Shown here: piece by piece, positions 10,941 through 22,165 of the stretch
How the letters are laid out: every line of letters begins with the position of its first letter
Position numbering within the stretch: the first letter of the stretch is position 1
Source of the DNA: Ascarosepion bandense
Taxonomy: Eukaryota; Mollusca; Cephalopoda; Sepiida; Sepiidae
Direction of reading: 5' to 3'
NCBI GenBank assembly: GCA_037127315.1
Contig: JBBBDQ010000224.1
Location: 6,980,001 to 7,044,000, forward strand
Length of the DNA stretch: 64,000 nucleotides
Translations under genes and position numbers: made by a program
Notes under the pieces: generated by a model
What the model was told of the DNA's origin: nothing
What the model saw: the letters and a program-made list of their open reading frames with translations, nothing else
Databases searched by the model: none

Positions 10941-11505
10941 AAATAAAACTTTAACTGAATATTACAAACTTCAGATGCACAATCGTATGTCCTGAAATAC
11001 CTCACGCACCCTGTACAGTCAGCTGACTATCTTGAAAGTGCCTATGAAGTAGAAGTGTGTCATGCATTTTTTGTGCGGAAATAAATTATACGCATTGAAA
11101 TCAATGATTGCTGAACGACTTTGGATACCAAATAGTGGAGACGTATAGAATTAAATTATGTGTAACGCGTTTCAGCGGTGGGTGAAGCGATGAGTGTGAA
11201 AAACCAGGTTTCGAATGGCTACGTACAACTGCTTTGAAATTGATCACTAATTACTGGTGGATTTGTAGAAAACAAAATCTTTCTAAAGTTCTTATGATCT
11301 TTCAGGGAATTGTTATGGAGAATGAGGAAATAAATAAAAGAAAACATTTTCGGAGAATTCGTAATAAAAAAGGAAAAAACGCTGGAGATATCCATAAATA
11401 TGCACGGAGATATATTCTTAGTAAATATAGATAATATGGCCAGAGAAATATCAATCACCATGCAGTCTATGTCAACCCTGTCACCTATATCAACCTGCCA
11501 TCCAG
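10941..11505. other. No recognised feature
   Basis: A 66-codon lysine/arginine-rich plus frame (11234-11434) is present, without any motif I recognise. Confidence 0.45.

Positions 11506-11507
<2 letters not shown>

Positions 11508-11601
<94 letters not shown>
11508..11601. repeat. Palindromic microsatellite (CTAT)n-(GATA)n
   Basis: About sixteen CTAT units are followed directly by about seven TAGA units, so the centre around 11567 is a perfect inverted repeat able to form a cruciform. Confidence 0.95.
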
Positions 11602-11602
<1 letters not shown>

Positions 11603-12565
11603 ATTAATACAGTTAAAATATTATTTCTTTGGCTGATCGTCACTTAACTTCAGCATCCCGATTCCAGAGTTTCGGAAAAGGACTCTCTGGGAATCAGCAA
11701 ATGACTGTTTACACTTCTCGATTGAAAAGTGTGCATAAATAAATTCTCATACGCACTTTTTATTGGTGCAAAAGTTTTTTATAATGTATAAGTGTTTGTG
11801 TTTTTGCGTGCGTCCACAGATCGATATGATTGTATTGATTAATTTTTTTCTATATTTAAATGGAAAGAGTGCTCAGCATAAGATATAAAACATTTATAGA
11901 TATATTAGAATTTGAAAATAGGAATTAATGACCGTGATTTTGCGCTGCATTACGATCTTCCAACCAACGTACGTGTGTCTGTTATTATTAGCAGCAGCAT
12001 CCCAAAAATGCTGAACAAATGTCTTTTGGAATTTTCCAATTCTTTATGTGATTCACAATAATTGTTCTATTCTATCTGATATATTACCAGCAAAATGCCC
12101 TACCTAATTTATCCGTTTTCTGTCTTGTCGTTTTAAAATGTTAGTTACCCACTGGTCACCAGTCCAGCAACTTTTACCTCTATCTGTTATCATTTCTTTT
12201 TCTGTTCATCCTGCTAACCTACAACGTTTAATCCTATTTATTTTAACTTTAATATTGATAACCTATCTAGTCTATCCTAAGACCACTACTATCTCTTCGA
12301 GTTATCCATTGCATTGCTTTTTTATTTATTTCGTTTTTTTTTCAAACATTATGCTAACTCCCAACTCTCCCACACGTATTTCTTAGCTGTTCTCGATTCA
12401 AAAATAAAATTTGATTTTCATTTTTTTTATAATCGTTTCACCCAAGCAAGGCAGACCCAACACTCGTGTGCAATGAGTTACAATTAGATAATAAAAAAAA
12501 GAAAAGACTACAATGATAAAAGAAAGATGGGAATAAAGGAGATAGAAGATGTCAGTTGACGTTGC
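11602..12565. other. AT-rich DNA, nothing recognised
   Basis: Short overlapping frames only; T-rich in 12290-12440. Confidence 0.5.
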
Positions 12566-12569
12566 ATGT

Positions 12570-12990
12570 AAATTTTTGGAGATTGTAGCTATCAGGGAAG
12601 CAAGTATAAAGAAGGAAGTTCCATAGTCGGGAAGTGCGAGAAAACAAAATGGTAGAGTAGAAGTGGTGGTTACATTTAATTATTTTGACGGTAAAAGGGT
12701 GGGACCTAAATGCCCATCTAGGAGCACCATGGAAAAAGATCATCAGAGCAAAAGCCCTAAAATATTACAAAAAAACAGAGAGAAGTTACATTTTATCGGT
12801 GAGGATGTGACTGAAGTAGAGCTACCAAATCAGGATCAATTACGTTGAAGATCCCCCTTTAGACTTTATCGAAAACCTTGAGATTAATAGCAGGATCACC
12901 GACTAGATGCAGTAACAGTATTCAATGCACCGACGCATAGTAGATTTATAAATGTGCAAGATGGATTCTGTTGAGAAAAAAATCCTCGCC
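12570..12990 (+). repeat. Interspersed repeat R3, copy 1 (lacks the 3' module)
   Basis: Aligns by eye with 14165-14400: shared blocks GTGACTGA, GCTACCAA/GCTGCCAA, then a CTTTAGACTTTATCGA-like block, and a common end TAGATTTATAAATGTGCAA. No coding frame is maintained. Class unknown; it may be the untranslated end of a retroelement. Confidence 0.6.
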
Positions 12991-13478
12991 TGACAAGTGA
13001 CCCAACGTCATTATACTTCCATGTTTATTTAATGCACAACATTTTATCATTATACGTTTTGTTATTTTTTTTTTTACTTAGTTCCTTTTTTTACATCATT
13101 TTTAATGATTCTACCTTTTCGTTGTGGATTAGCGCTACAGATTCACAGGCAAAGAATCAAAAACAGATAACGCATAACTTAATCATGACCAACAACAGCA
13201 ACAACTAAAATGGTTAGTACATCTAACTCGAAGAGAAAATAATAATATAATCCAGATGTAGACATTCCACACTACTTCAAAGAAAATGTTAGAAATGACA
13301 CGCCATGACTACTGAAAAGAGCGTTAACATTTACAAGACTTGAAAATATCTATTTTTCTGAAAATTTGTTTTCTGTTTGTTTTTGTTTGTATTTAATTTT
13401 TTTAAATTTTTTGTGTTAAGTAATTGTCATAATTCTCTTATAATAAGCCTTTAATTGAACTGTGATTACGTGTCTTTG
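12991..13478. other. AT-rich spacer
   Basis: Nothing recognised; T-rich around 13055-13100. Confidence 0.5.
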
Positions 13479-13980
13479 AGTTTGAGTTTGAGTTTTGTTT
13501 AATGGCATATCAAACTGCGGGTTATTTAATACCAAAAAGGTGGGTTTTAAGGTATGTTTTTTTTATGTTTGCTTATCACTAGAAGGTTGATTTAGTCAGA
13601 TTTTAATGAATTTTTTTTGTTCTTATTCTTCTTTATTTTAGAAAATTGAAAATGTCTTCTTGTATTGTATTCAAAAATGTTTTGTTGCAAATCATTTATC
13701 TTCAAAAAATGTATCGTTGGTATCGTTTATCATTCAAAAATGTATATTTTTCAATAAAAGTCTATTTTTCTGTATATATTTCTATAAAAGTCTATTTTTA
13801 TGCTATTCTAGTGTTAGGGTTAACTATTTGCTCATAGCTGGGACCCTAACAGGTGCTACCACTCCAGGTCAAGGTGGACCTGGGAACAACAGCAATTAAG
13901 AGGTGGTTCCATGCTCCTCACAAACTCTCAAATCAGAGGCCTTGCTGCCGGATGCAGTTTACCGTCATGCCCAGGACTGT
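13479..13980 (+). repeat. Interspersed repeat R1, copy 1
   Basis: A ~500-bp segment shared with 57031-57540 (same strand) and partly with 56120-56462 (opposite strand). It opens with tandem GAGTTT, has repeated short blocks (TCTATAAAAGTCTATTTTTA) in the middle, and closes with the GC-richer GGTGCTACCACTCC ... AGGCCTTGCTGCCGGATGC. It has no conserved reading frame and no obvious terminal repeats. Class unknown. Confidence 0.8.
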
Positions 13981-14164
13981 TAAAGTGTAAATACATTTTT
14001 TGTTGTCATAATTGGAAAATAGTTTCTTAATTCTTTTTGCGTTGAATTTATGATTAAAAAACTTTCCTGTTATAGATTTCAAAATTCCCTTGTTTTAATT
14101 AAACTGGGATTAAGTGTAAATATTGTTTTTAGTTTTTATTATTTTCAAGTTGTAATTCGTGTGG

Positions 14165-14761
14165 TCAGGGCACCAGGGAAAGAAGCTAGTTCAAGCAGAA
14201 GCTGTAAAAATATTTGTATATAAAACAGAAGAAAGTTATATGCCGTCGGTGAGAAAGTGACTGACCCGAGGCTGCCAAGTGGAGATTGATTATATTGCAG
14301 ATCTTCCTTTCGATTTTGTAGAGAACTTCATGTTGATGAGAACCCGACTACATATGTCAACAGCATTAATGCACGGATGAATGTTAGATTTATAAATGTG
14401 CAAAATATATTTCTTTTAATCATATCACCCCGAGCAAAGCGGTAACGCCAATGATTCTCAGGGGGCTACGTGAAAGTGAAAAGATTGGAAAAGAGAAAGC
14501 CGGAAACCACATCCTAAACAGGGAACAAGGGATGAGCCTCTTCACCTGTTCAATAGACGTGGGTGGAGTGTGAAGCGGTCGATAGTTTAGTCTATCTATT
14601 CCAATTGAAAAAAAAGAGTAAAAAAGATTGGAAAAGAGAAAGCCGGAAACCACATCCTAAACAGGGGACAAGGGATGAGCCTCTTCACCTGTTCAATAGA
14701 CGTGGGTGGAGTGTGAACCAGTCGATAGTTTAGTCTCTCTACTCCAATTAAAAAAAAAAAG
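14165..14761 (+). repeat. Interspersed repeat R3, copy 2, with duplicated 3' module
   Basis: The first 240 bp match copy 1; the rest is the module seen inverted at 22556-22793. The final part is a near-identical tandem duplication with a 142-bp step (second copy of AAGATTGGAAAAGAGAAAGC at 14623 versus 14481). Minus-strand frames of 60-77 codons (HTPPTSIEQVKRLIPC) are conserved in both units because the DNA is; I do not call them genes. Confidence 0.75.
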
Positions 14762-15084
14762 AAAAAAATTTCTGCTAATAAACAAAACCAATCCTTCAAT
14801 TAGGCATGAAAAGTTTAAAATTAAGCAAAACTTAGGCAAAACGAACAAAAAAAGGCTTACTTTTAACAATATCCGAAGACAATTGATTCCATCCCAAAAC
14901 GCACATTGTTACTGCCAGTGAGTTGAAAGAAAAATATTTTTTTAACTTTTTAGCCAGAGAAAACTGGGCATGGGAGGGTTAATTAAATAGCCAGTGTAAC
15001 TAAACTAAAATACTGACGAGAACAAAAAACATCCTGACCCAACACAGTAACCCAAACTTCCTAGCAGTAGATACGACTACAGAT

Positions 15085-15114
15085 TCAATGTAGTCATTCT
15101 ATTTGAGGTCGGTT

Positions 15115-15162
<48 letters not shown>

Positions 15163-15475
15163 GAGGCCAAAGATGCGCTGTGAGTTACTTGCCAGGAGAC
15201 TGGTGTCATCTATTGTGATACTAGGTAAAAATTGTCTATGTTGGTTAAATAGGAGCAGCTTCGTTTCGGAGGCATTCAAATTTACGAGTTATTTCATATT
15301 CTATTCAATCACAGATTTCAGGTCTTTTTGAAGGGCAGTTTACGTTGTCCGTTTTAGCAAACGGAAGTAATATCATCTTCATAGATTTCTACTTGGAAAC
15401 TGATTATATCAAGAAGATGATTGATGAAGATCAGAATAAGTTTAAGCACTAAGTTATAGCATTGAGTGACGCTCG
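15085..15475 (-). mobile_element. CR1/Jockey-like LINE reverse-transcriptase fragment
   Basis: Minus-strand reading gives LILIFINHLLDIISFQVEIY followed by EDD, a decayed form of the LF.LFINDLL ... YADD palm region, then NASETKLLLFNQHRQFLPS and ASNSQRIFGLSLS. The NA.ETKLL.FNQHR block is typical of the segment after the YADD box in CR1/Jockey-type elements. A (GA)n array at 15117-15160 has expanded inside the Leu-Ser codons. Stops and frameshifts are present. Confidence 0.72.
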
Positions 15476-15679
15476 CATTCGTACGAAAAAATCTGCAAGC
15501 TTTCCCTTTCAAAACAAACATCATTTCCTAATGTGTTAAGAACGATTATGTTAAATCAAAAAATTGTGAAGAAATGCCGTAGAATTTGAAGTTTGAACTG
15601 AAGGCAAACATGTCAAAACTTGTCAATTTTTTCGGGATATCTAGAGCAACAGCTCAAACTTCGGTGTTTTTACCAAGAG

Positions 15680-15682
<3 letters not shown>

Positions 15683-15736
<54 letters not shown>
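15683..15736. repeat. (TA)n microsatellite, left flank of Helitron-like copy 1
   Basis: TA array ending at A15736, the base before the element start. Confidence 0.95.
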
Positions 15737-15744
<8 letters not shown>

Positions 15745-16406
15745 TATGTATAAACGGAACTTTGCCTGTGTGTGTGTCCGTTACCTACAGACTCCGAAAC
15801 GGCTGAACCGATTTTCTTGAGAATTTACACAAGTGTTCTTAGCTAGGTTTTGTGTCGAGGTAAACCCGATAAATATCGAAAATCGATAATTGAAAAAATC
15901 GGATTATAGAAAGAGTGGTCCGATTTTAATCAAATTTGATACACTCAAAGACATAAGAAACGATATTCAGAAGTTTCAAGTTGCAGTTCTTACAATAGTG
16001 CAGAAAATTGATAATATATGCATATAAAATGCAAGATGTTTGTGTGTGGGTCTGTTTATCTGCCTGTATGTTTGTATTATTTCAGCCCTTTTATTTTAGT
16101 TTTTGCTTCGCGTTTGGCTCTAAGTAGGTATAATTGTAGTTCTTAGTCTCAGCCATTTACTCAGAGGACTTATTTAGCTTTCAAAATTCAGTTTACGACG
16201 AAAAAAACTTATTTGATATCGATACCAGGAAATCAAAATTTGACTTACATCCATTCATTTTTCTTTCAGTCTACAGTTTAGCTTTAACTGGATACAACTA
16301 TTGCATTTTAGTCTTTCGTGCCAACATGCAAAGAGTCTGAGCTGCAGGACCATGGGTTAGTTTTAAAGCGTTCATTATACCCGAGCAACGCCGGGCTATA
16401 CTGCTA

Positions 16407-16407
<1 letters not shown>
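15737..16407 (+). mobile_element. Non-autonomous Helitron-like element, copy 1
   Basis: 671 bp, collinear with 54356-55081. It ends in a short GC hairpin (CCCG at 16380-16383 with CGGG at 16392-16395), 12 bases before a terminal CTAG (16404-16407) followed by T. This is the hairpin-plus-CTRR end expected of Helitrons, which insert between A and T and make no duplication. The 5' end reads TATAAACTTAT where copy 2 has TCTAAACTTAT. Both flanks are TA arrays, so a TA microsatellite was the target. The block CGATAAATATCGAAAATCGA is conserved between copies. No helicase is encoded. Confidence 0.78.

Positions 16408-16457
<50 letters not shown>
16408..16457. repeat. (TA)n microsatellite, right flank of Helitron-like copy 1
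   Basis: TA array continuing directly from the CTAG terminus. Confidence 0.95.
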
Positions 16458-16463
<6 letters not shown>

Positions 16464-17380
16464 GTCAATAGCACACCAGCAGTAGACCTGAAGAAGCAGA
16501 AGTCAAAAGCCAAATACTAATTCTGTAAAGAAGTAAACTAATGGAGAATTAACTCTGAGAAAATAGAAAACAAAAAGAAACAGAGAAGTAACTCAAAATT
16601 AATAAGTAACTAAAGAAAATAGAGAACACGGCAAAATAATAAACAACTAAAAGAAAAAGTAAAAATAAGTTCTTACAAACAAGAGATATCTAACAATCTA
16701 AATACTCGTACGTACAAACGTCTGTTGGAAAATATAATATTTAAATACAATATTAACATAGAGGGAAATTAGAATACTTGTTGAAAAACTAAATATGAAA
16801 GTGACAAAGAAAAAAGAAAGTGAAATACATTAAAAAATTATAACGCCAATGCTGACTAGTTTTAAAACAGGAAATGAGAGACAAAATAACAAAGTCTTAC
16901 CTCAGAGAAGAGGAGGACAAAACAAACCGAGCTCAAATTAGTAGTAGACCAAACAAAAAAAATAATTCGAATCTACGAAAAAATTTACTTCTTTATTTTT
17001 ATTTTTTATTAATTCAAGTCGGCAAAACCAATTGATTTGAATGAAAAATTAAATTTATACTTCCCAATAGATATCAACCAAGTAGAAATGAGGGTGGCGT
17101 CGGACAATCCAAGAATAACGAAGGGAAAATAGCAGAATAGCGAACACGACAAAGTAATATACAACTAAGAAAACAGTCCTTGCAAACTAGAGACTTCTAA
17201 CAAGATTTAAATATACGTGTGGACAAACGTCTGTAAGAAAATATAATAATCGTACATATATTATATTCCAATCTATAAAAAGACTATTCATACTGTCATG
17301 AGTGAGTATTAGTTTGTTCTCATAAGTACACGTTTGAAAAAAATATAAATTTAAAGTGAAATTAACATACAGTAAGGCGT
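16458..17380. other. A-rich DNA without recognised features
   Basis: Purine-rich plus strand. Two partly similar stretches (near 16655-16760 and 17150-17260 share AACTAAGAAAA/AACTAAAAGAAA and ACAAACGTCTGT) suggest an old local duplication. Confidence 0.4.
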
Positions 17381-17384
17381 ACTG

Positions 17385-17693
17385 GTTGTGTGTTGTGGTG
17401 CAGTGCATATCGACTCGGAACGAGAAATCGAGGAACTGAGTTCAATTCCAGTTGATTTCCCTGCATTCAATAACACGCAAATACCCTAAGGTATTAATCC
17501 GTTTCTTATTTCCAGTTATGGGTTATATAACGGTACAGATTTAGTTCTATATCTTTGTTTGGCAAACAGTCTACCGCAGAAAATAATGGCAAACAACTGC
17601 GTGATAATCTTCTGCCCAGTCAGTCATGTCTCCTTCGAGACATTATCGCCCAAGCGTGTATCACGTATGGAACTTAACCGACTGAGAACGTAC
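17385..17693 (+). mobile_element. tRNA-derived SINE (family S2), near full length
   Basis: The head GTGGTGCAGTGCATATCGAC (A-box-like) is followed by GAGTTCAATTCCAG (B-box-like). The body carries GCATTCAATAACACGCAAA, GGTATTAATCCGTTTC, GGTTATATAACGG and GGCAAACAGTCTACCGCAGA, then a tail around CGTGTATCACGTATG. Collinear with 27271-27581. Confidence 0.8.
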
Positions 17694-18130
17694 ATGTTTA
17701 TGCTAATCATGTTTAATGCACAAAACTTTTGCTTGACTTTGCTTGATTATATGAGACAAATCACTTTTTAATGTGATATCTGTTTAAAAAATAATACAGT
17801 CAGTTTCGAAATTACTCCCCCTCCCACCAAAAAAAAAAACGCATCATAGAGGATTGGGGTTAGGGTTTGATACTTAATTTTTTTTTTTCATTTTTTATGT
17901 TCCATCCTGCTTGACATATTGGAAAGAATTCTATCAAATCACAAAATAGTTTCATGAAGGGGACGAAAGGTATATGAATGTAGATATTCAGACACATGCA
18001 AAATTAATCGCTTTGTAGATATGTAAATTAACACATACTTATGCATCAGACACAGATATATATGTCTGGTTCTTTTAGTTTATTTACTTTTATATCTGTT
18101 ATTCAAACACGGCGCTTTAGGCCACCAATT
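17694..18130. other. No recognised feature
   Basis: AT-rich; a homopolymer A run lies near 17831. Confidence 0.5.
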
Positions 18131-18134
18131 TTTT

Positions 18135-18233
18135 CCTAGAACCGAGAAGTAAAAAGAAAATCTTATTGGTTCACCCACTTCAGACGTCAAAAGTGCGTGA
18201 ACCAATAAGATTTTCTAACATTCTGAGTTCTGG
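18135..18233. repeat. Foldback sequence, ~45-bp arms
   Basis: AGAAAATCTTATTGGTTCAC on the left is mirrored by GTGAACCAATAAGATTTTCT on the right with an 18-nt centre. Similarity extends outward to CTAGAACCGAGAA and TTCTGAGTTCTGG. Possibly a very short MITE. Confidence 0.85.
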
Positions 18234-18326
18234 ATTTTTTATTTGATTCTCTTATAAATTAATTTATGGCGCCCTGTTTGTTATTGCAAATATAGGAATT
18301 TAGATTAATAATTCCTACTAATGCTC

Positions 18327-18330
<4 letters not shown>

Positions 18331-18379
<49 letters not shown>
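18331..18379. repeat. (TA)n microsatellite
   Basis: TA array followed by GA-rich bases. Confidence 0.95.
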
Positions 18380-18384
<5 letters not shown>

Positions 18385-18539
18385 TGAGTAAAAGAGACAG
18401 ACAGATAGATACAGCGTAGGTCAAAAGTAAGCATAGAAAAGATGTTTTACTATTTGTTTGATGTTTTAGAACTTATTTATTAAAATAAGAACTGTTCCCT
18501 CAACAAAATTGAAGACATTCCTATTATTCTTTGACAGTA

Positions 18540-18836
18540 CGTGACTACCTTTAACCAAATATTTCAAAAACGTTGTTCGGAAAAAGGCACTTCATCGAAT
18601 GGCCACCACGTTCATCTGACCTGACACCAATGGATCTCATTTTTAGTGGGGGTGGAATTGTAGTAAAGAACAGGATTTATGATAAAGCCCCCCACACAGC
18701 AGATGAATTAAAAGAGTACATCTCAGAAGTATTTATTGAAATTGATGCAGATCAAGATTTGTGTGATAGTGTTCTGGATATTTTCGAGGAATGTTGCAAT
18801 GTTGAAAAAAGACATTTTGATCATTTAAGTCATTAA
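18540..18836 (+). pseudogene. C-terminal fragment of a mariner-type transposase
   Basis: An open frame of 87 codons from 18573 contains EWPPRSSDLTPMD, the last catalytic Asp region of DDE/D transposases (usual form WPPRSPDLTP.D), then VVKNRIYDKAPHTADELKEY, then IDADQDL and a short Cys-rich end. The reading extends upstream into 18540 as VRDYL-like codons after a frameshift. The catalytic N-terminal two thirds and both inverted repeats are missing. This fragment is of a different subfamily from 9880-10940. Confidence 0.85.
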
Positions 18837-18839
18837 ACT

Positions 18840-19783
18840 GTTCCAACAAATGTCAGTAAAGTGTTAAACAAATGAACATAAACAGTTTTGAACAAATATC
18901 ATTGTAACAAATACATGAAATGTAATAAAATGTTTTAAAAAAATGTGAAGTGCATACCTAGTTAATCTGAATGAGAATTATCCTGAACTTTAAAAGCTAT
19001 TAAATTGATTTACCTGCACAGAAAAGAAACTCGGTTTACTTATCTACCCCTTGGTGATACATCAGACCGGGTATTGCAGGTCAACCAGTGCTAGAGTGAG
19101 CCTGTTTTTTATGGCGTAGAACTCCGTTTGAATTAATGAAGACGGTATAATTAAACTTAATGAACGAAAGGTAAAGAGCAGATAATTAAGCAAAAGAAAG
19201 ACGATGATATCACACAAAATTAAAAAAAAGCAAAGACCACTAAAAGAAAAAATAACAACAAAGTGCAGAAAAGAAAAATGAGAGTGAGAAAAGGAGAAGA
19301 TGAAAGCCATAATGAAAGAGGACAATGCGTAAACGAGGCAAAAGAAATTTGATTTGTTTTCTCTATCCTATTTCTAAACAAAGGAAAGAAAAACATAAAA
19401 ACCAATAATAAAATTATTTAAAGATGGATAGTATTTCTTTTTCAAAAAGTCAATTTAGCAAAATCGGTATCTCTCATTTTAGAGCGGGTATTACAAAAGA
19501 CAGTGACCAGAGACAGTATCGGTATACTGTCCCAATGAAAGAATAAGAAAAATACAATTTAAAGCAACCCATATTATCGCACTCCCAGAATAAAGACAGG
19601 TATACTTTAAGCTAATTCTGAATAACACCCAGGATATGACTGGACTTTCCTACGTCATACCTCGGTGTACAAAATAATTTAGCTTGAATTATACTCATCT
19701 AGATTTTCATCTTTTACTATTAATGTTAATAACATGTATATAACTGGAATCTTCACGATACTAAAGTAATATTCTTATTGATG

Positions 19784-19826
<43 letters not shown>

Positions 19827-20172
19827 CAGTGCAAATAATTTGTCACTTTAACTGACCAGGTTAGAAGTGAGAAATTCTTTGTGCTAAACTATCATCACTT
19901 TCGGCCTAAATATTTAGCATTTTACAATAAAAACACCTACTTGCCAAAATACATCTTTATCAGTAAAACTACTGAAACAGAGAACAATTTCGGCACGAAA
20001 TATTATCATAAGTTATATTATTTATATTATCATAAACGTACACTTGAGTTATAAGCCGAAGAGTAACACTGAAGATGTCGGATGACTGAGTTTATATTAT
20101 TTTGCATGGAATTCTTTTTCATTTTGTTGTTCAATTGCCAAATATTGGTTTGATATATAGAATTTTATATAT

Positions 20173-20222
<50 letters not shown>

Positions 20223-21045
20223 CTGGAGTTAAGGTATATGAAATTTTCCCATAATTTTTATTGTCCTAAGCACTCTCGGCCACATCTATAAGAATTTTCA
20301 TGGATGCTTTGTTTGTTATTTTCCCTCGTGTATTGTTACTATCTATTAAACATGGTAATAAACCAGGTTCTGCGCAACAATAAAAAACACTTTTGCGTTA
20401 TATTCATTCCTATTTCAATGCAATAAAAGTGACTAAATATGTTTAAAATACGCTGATAAGGCAACTATTGTCTAATGGTTTTTTATAAAGCACTGTGAGT
20501 CTGATAATAACTTTTCAAATTAGCATCGTATTGTTGAAAACAATTTTAAAAACCGCCTGCTTATAGAAATGGCAACGAAGAGATATAGAAATTTTTACTT
20601 TCAACCGACGAATGAAAATCTCATTAGAAATTGGGTTTCACAAGCAACCACTTACTGGAAGATATTAGGGTATAAAAACATCGCGATGCCGGATAGTGCA
20701 GCGTTTTAGTTGCTCGTCCAACGTTGAAATCGAAACACGTTAGTGAGCGTGTCAGTTGGGCTAAAAGTATACGAAATTATGTATTCAGAAAATGCTATTC
20801 AGAGTGAAGGATCATGCTAGCTAGTTTTAACCGTTGATCAAATGTGTAATCCCTGAAGTCGGTACATAAACATGATTTTATGAGTCACTAAAAGGTGAAG
20901 GTCAAGTTTTCTGTAGGAATCATCAATAATGAGTTAGTTAGCACTTGAAAGTTGGAAGATGTTAATAAACTAGCCTCTTCTTCCCCCGTTGAATTTCTCA
21001 GTGGTCATTTATTACAAATGAGTTAATACAGACTTACGAGACCCG
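18840..21045. other. AT-rich DNA with two TA arrays, no gene
   Basis: (TA)n at 19785-19823 and 20176-20219. Frames at 19062-19405 are low-complexity readings of an A/G-rich tract. Nothing else was recognised. Confidence 0.5.
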
Positions 21046-21049
21046 TAAC

Positions 21050-21352
21050 TCTTTAGGGCCGCACTAGCTGTAGTGTTACCCAAGCAAGATAGACTCTATG
21101 TTGAGCGAAACAAGTGCCTGAACAAAACCCGCATGCTCAAAACCTTGGTCATGTTAGCACAAGCATCAACGCCTACTCACTTTTACGCACAACGCTTGGG
21201 TCCATTCGGGCAATGGTTATTAGGCACTTTCCAAAGGTACCGCACGACTAGAGGACTTCTCCTCAGACCAATAGCATCAAGATGTCACCGTCCTGACAAA
21301 TCGACCATGGTGAGATTGTAATCCAGGTTGCAAAGCGGACGGTCTAACCACG

Positions 21353-21357
<5 letters not shown>
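21050..21357 (-). repeat. GC-richer segment with tRNA-like terminus, probably a SINE or retroelement piece
   Basis: Stands out by higher GC and ends against a TA array. The minus strand begins TGGCACGTGGTTAGACCG, a good match to a tRNA A-box/D-arm, but no clean B-box follows. An 82-codon plus frame through it (from 21073) shows no motif and is not called. Confidence 0.35.

Positions 21358-21392
<35 letters not shown>
21358..21392. repeat. (TA)n microsatellite
   Basis: TA array. Confidence 0.95.
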
Positions 21393-21395
<3 letters not shown>

Positions 21396-21397
21396 AA

Positions 21398-21700
21398 TAA
21401 ATTTACGAAATTTACGAAATCGGTACTAACCGACATATTTATCTAGCTTTATTAGTTTGAATATTATTTTTAATGAATACACGTATTTGAGTGTATAGTC
21501 TGTTTTTTTTTTATAATTAAACAGTACATTTTAAATATGCACCGAAATCTTGTTTGGAAAACATCTATCTTCCGTCAGGATTCGAATCTGCATACTCCCA
21601 TATACCGAGGAGATGTCATCATGTCATTATTGAATTTCGTGTCTTACCACTTGATCACAGGATTTATTATGGCAGACAAGGCCTGAACTAAGCTTTAAAT
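21398..21700. mobile_element. Foldback/tRNA-like element (copy 2, left half)
   Basis: The left arm resembles the arms of copy 1 and copy 3: TTACGAAAT, TTTGAATATTATTTTTAATG, ATTAAACAGTACATTTTAAAT. It runs into a tRNA-like centre on the minus strand and then into unrelated sequence; the right arm is missing. Confidence 0.65.
21575..21660 (-). pseudogene. Class-II tRNA-like sequence inside foldback copy 2
   Basis: Minus strand: an A-box-like GTGATCAAGTGGTAAGACAC (21659-21640), a hairpin CTCC...GGGAG in the position of a long variable arm, and a T-arm with AGATTCGAATCC (21589-21578). Spacing between the boxes is about 50 nt. The layout resembles Ser/Leu-type tRNAs, but the anticodon arm cannot be drawn, so it is a derivative and not a gene. 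Confidence 0.5.
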
Positions 21701-21804
21701 ATATATTCTATTGGTTTCTTTTAGGACTTCTATCTCTGCTCGTGACAGTATGCTAATGTAAACAAACGCAACCGAAGAGAATATTACGAAATTATACGGA
21801 ATTT

Positions 21805-22102
21805 TTACGAAATTGATATTAACCGACATGTGTATTTGAATTTATTTGTTTTCACATTATTTCTAATGGATATGCGTATTTTAGTGAATAGTATGTTTTT
21901 TCTACAATTAAACAGTACATTTTAAATAAGCACTGGCATAGATGTTCGAAAAATCTTGTTAGGAAAATATCTGTCTTCCGGCAAGATATAGGCCAGTGGG
22001 TATTTAAAATGTACTGATTAATTAGAGAAAAACGAAGTATCTATTCAAAAATACGAGCAGCCATTAAAAATAATATTCAAACTTATAAATGTAAATAACT
22101 GC

Positions 22103-22105
<3 letters not shown>
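21805..22105. mobile_element. Foldback element copy 3
   Basis: The left arm (21805-21960; TATTTCTAATGG, CAATTAAACAGTACATTTTAAAT) is mirrored by the right arm (about 22005-22105; ATTTAAAATGTACTGATTAATT, CCATTAAAAATAATATTCAAA). The loop is short and has lost its tRNA-like T-arm. A TA array follows directly. Confidence 0.7.

Positions 22106-22107
<2 letters not shown>

Positions 22108-22162
<55 letters not shown>
22108..22162. repeat. (TA)n microsatellite
   Basis: Long TA array abutting the foldback element. Confidence 0.95.

Positions 22163-22165
<3 letters not shown>

Noticed and set aside
14420..14799. Conserved minus-strand frames of 77 and 67 codons sharing a proline-rich segment
   Set aside because: Conservation comes from a tandem DNA duplication of repeat R3. 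The frames differ at their ends and have no known domain.
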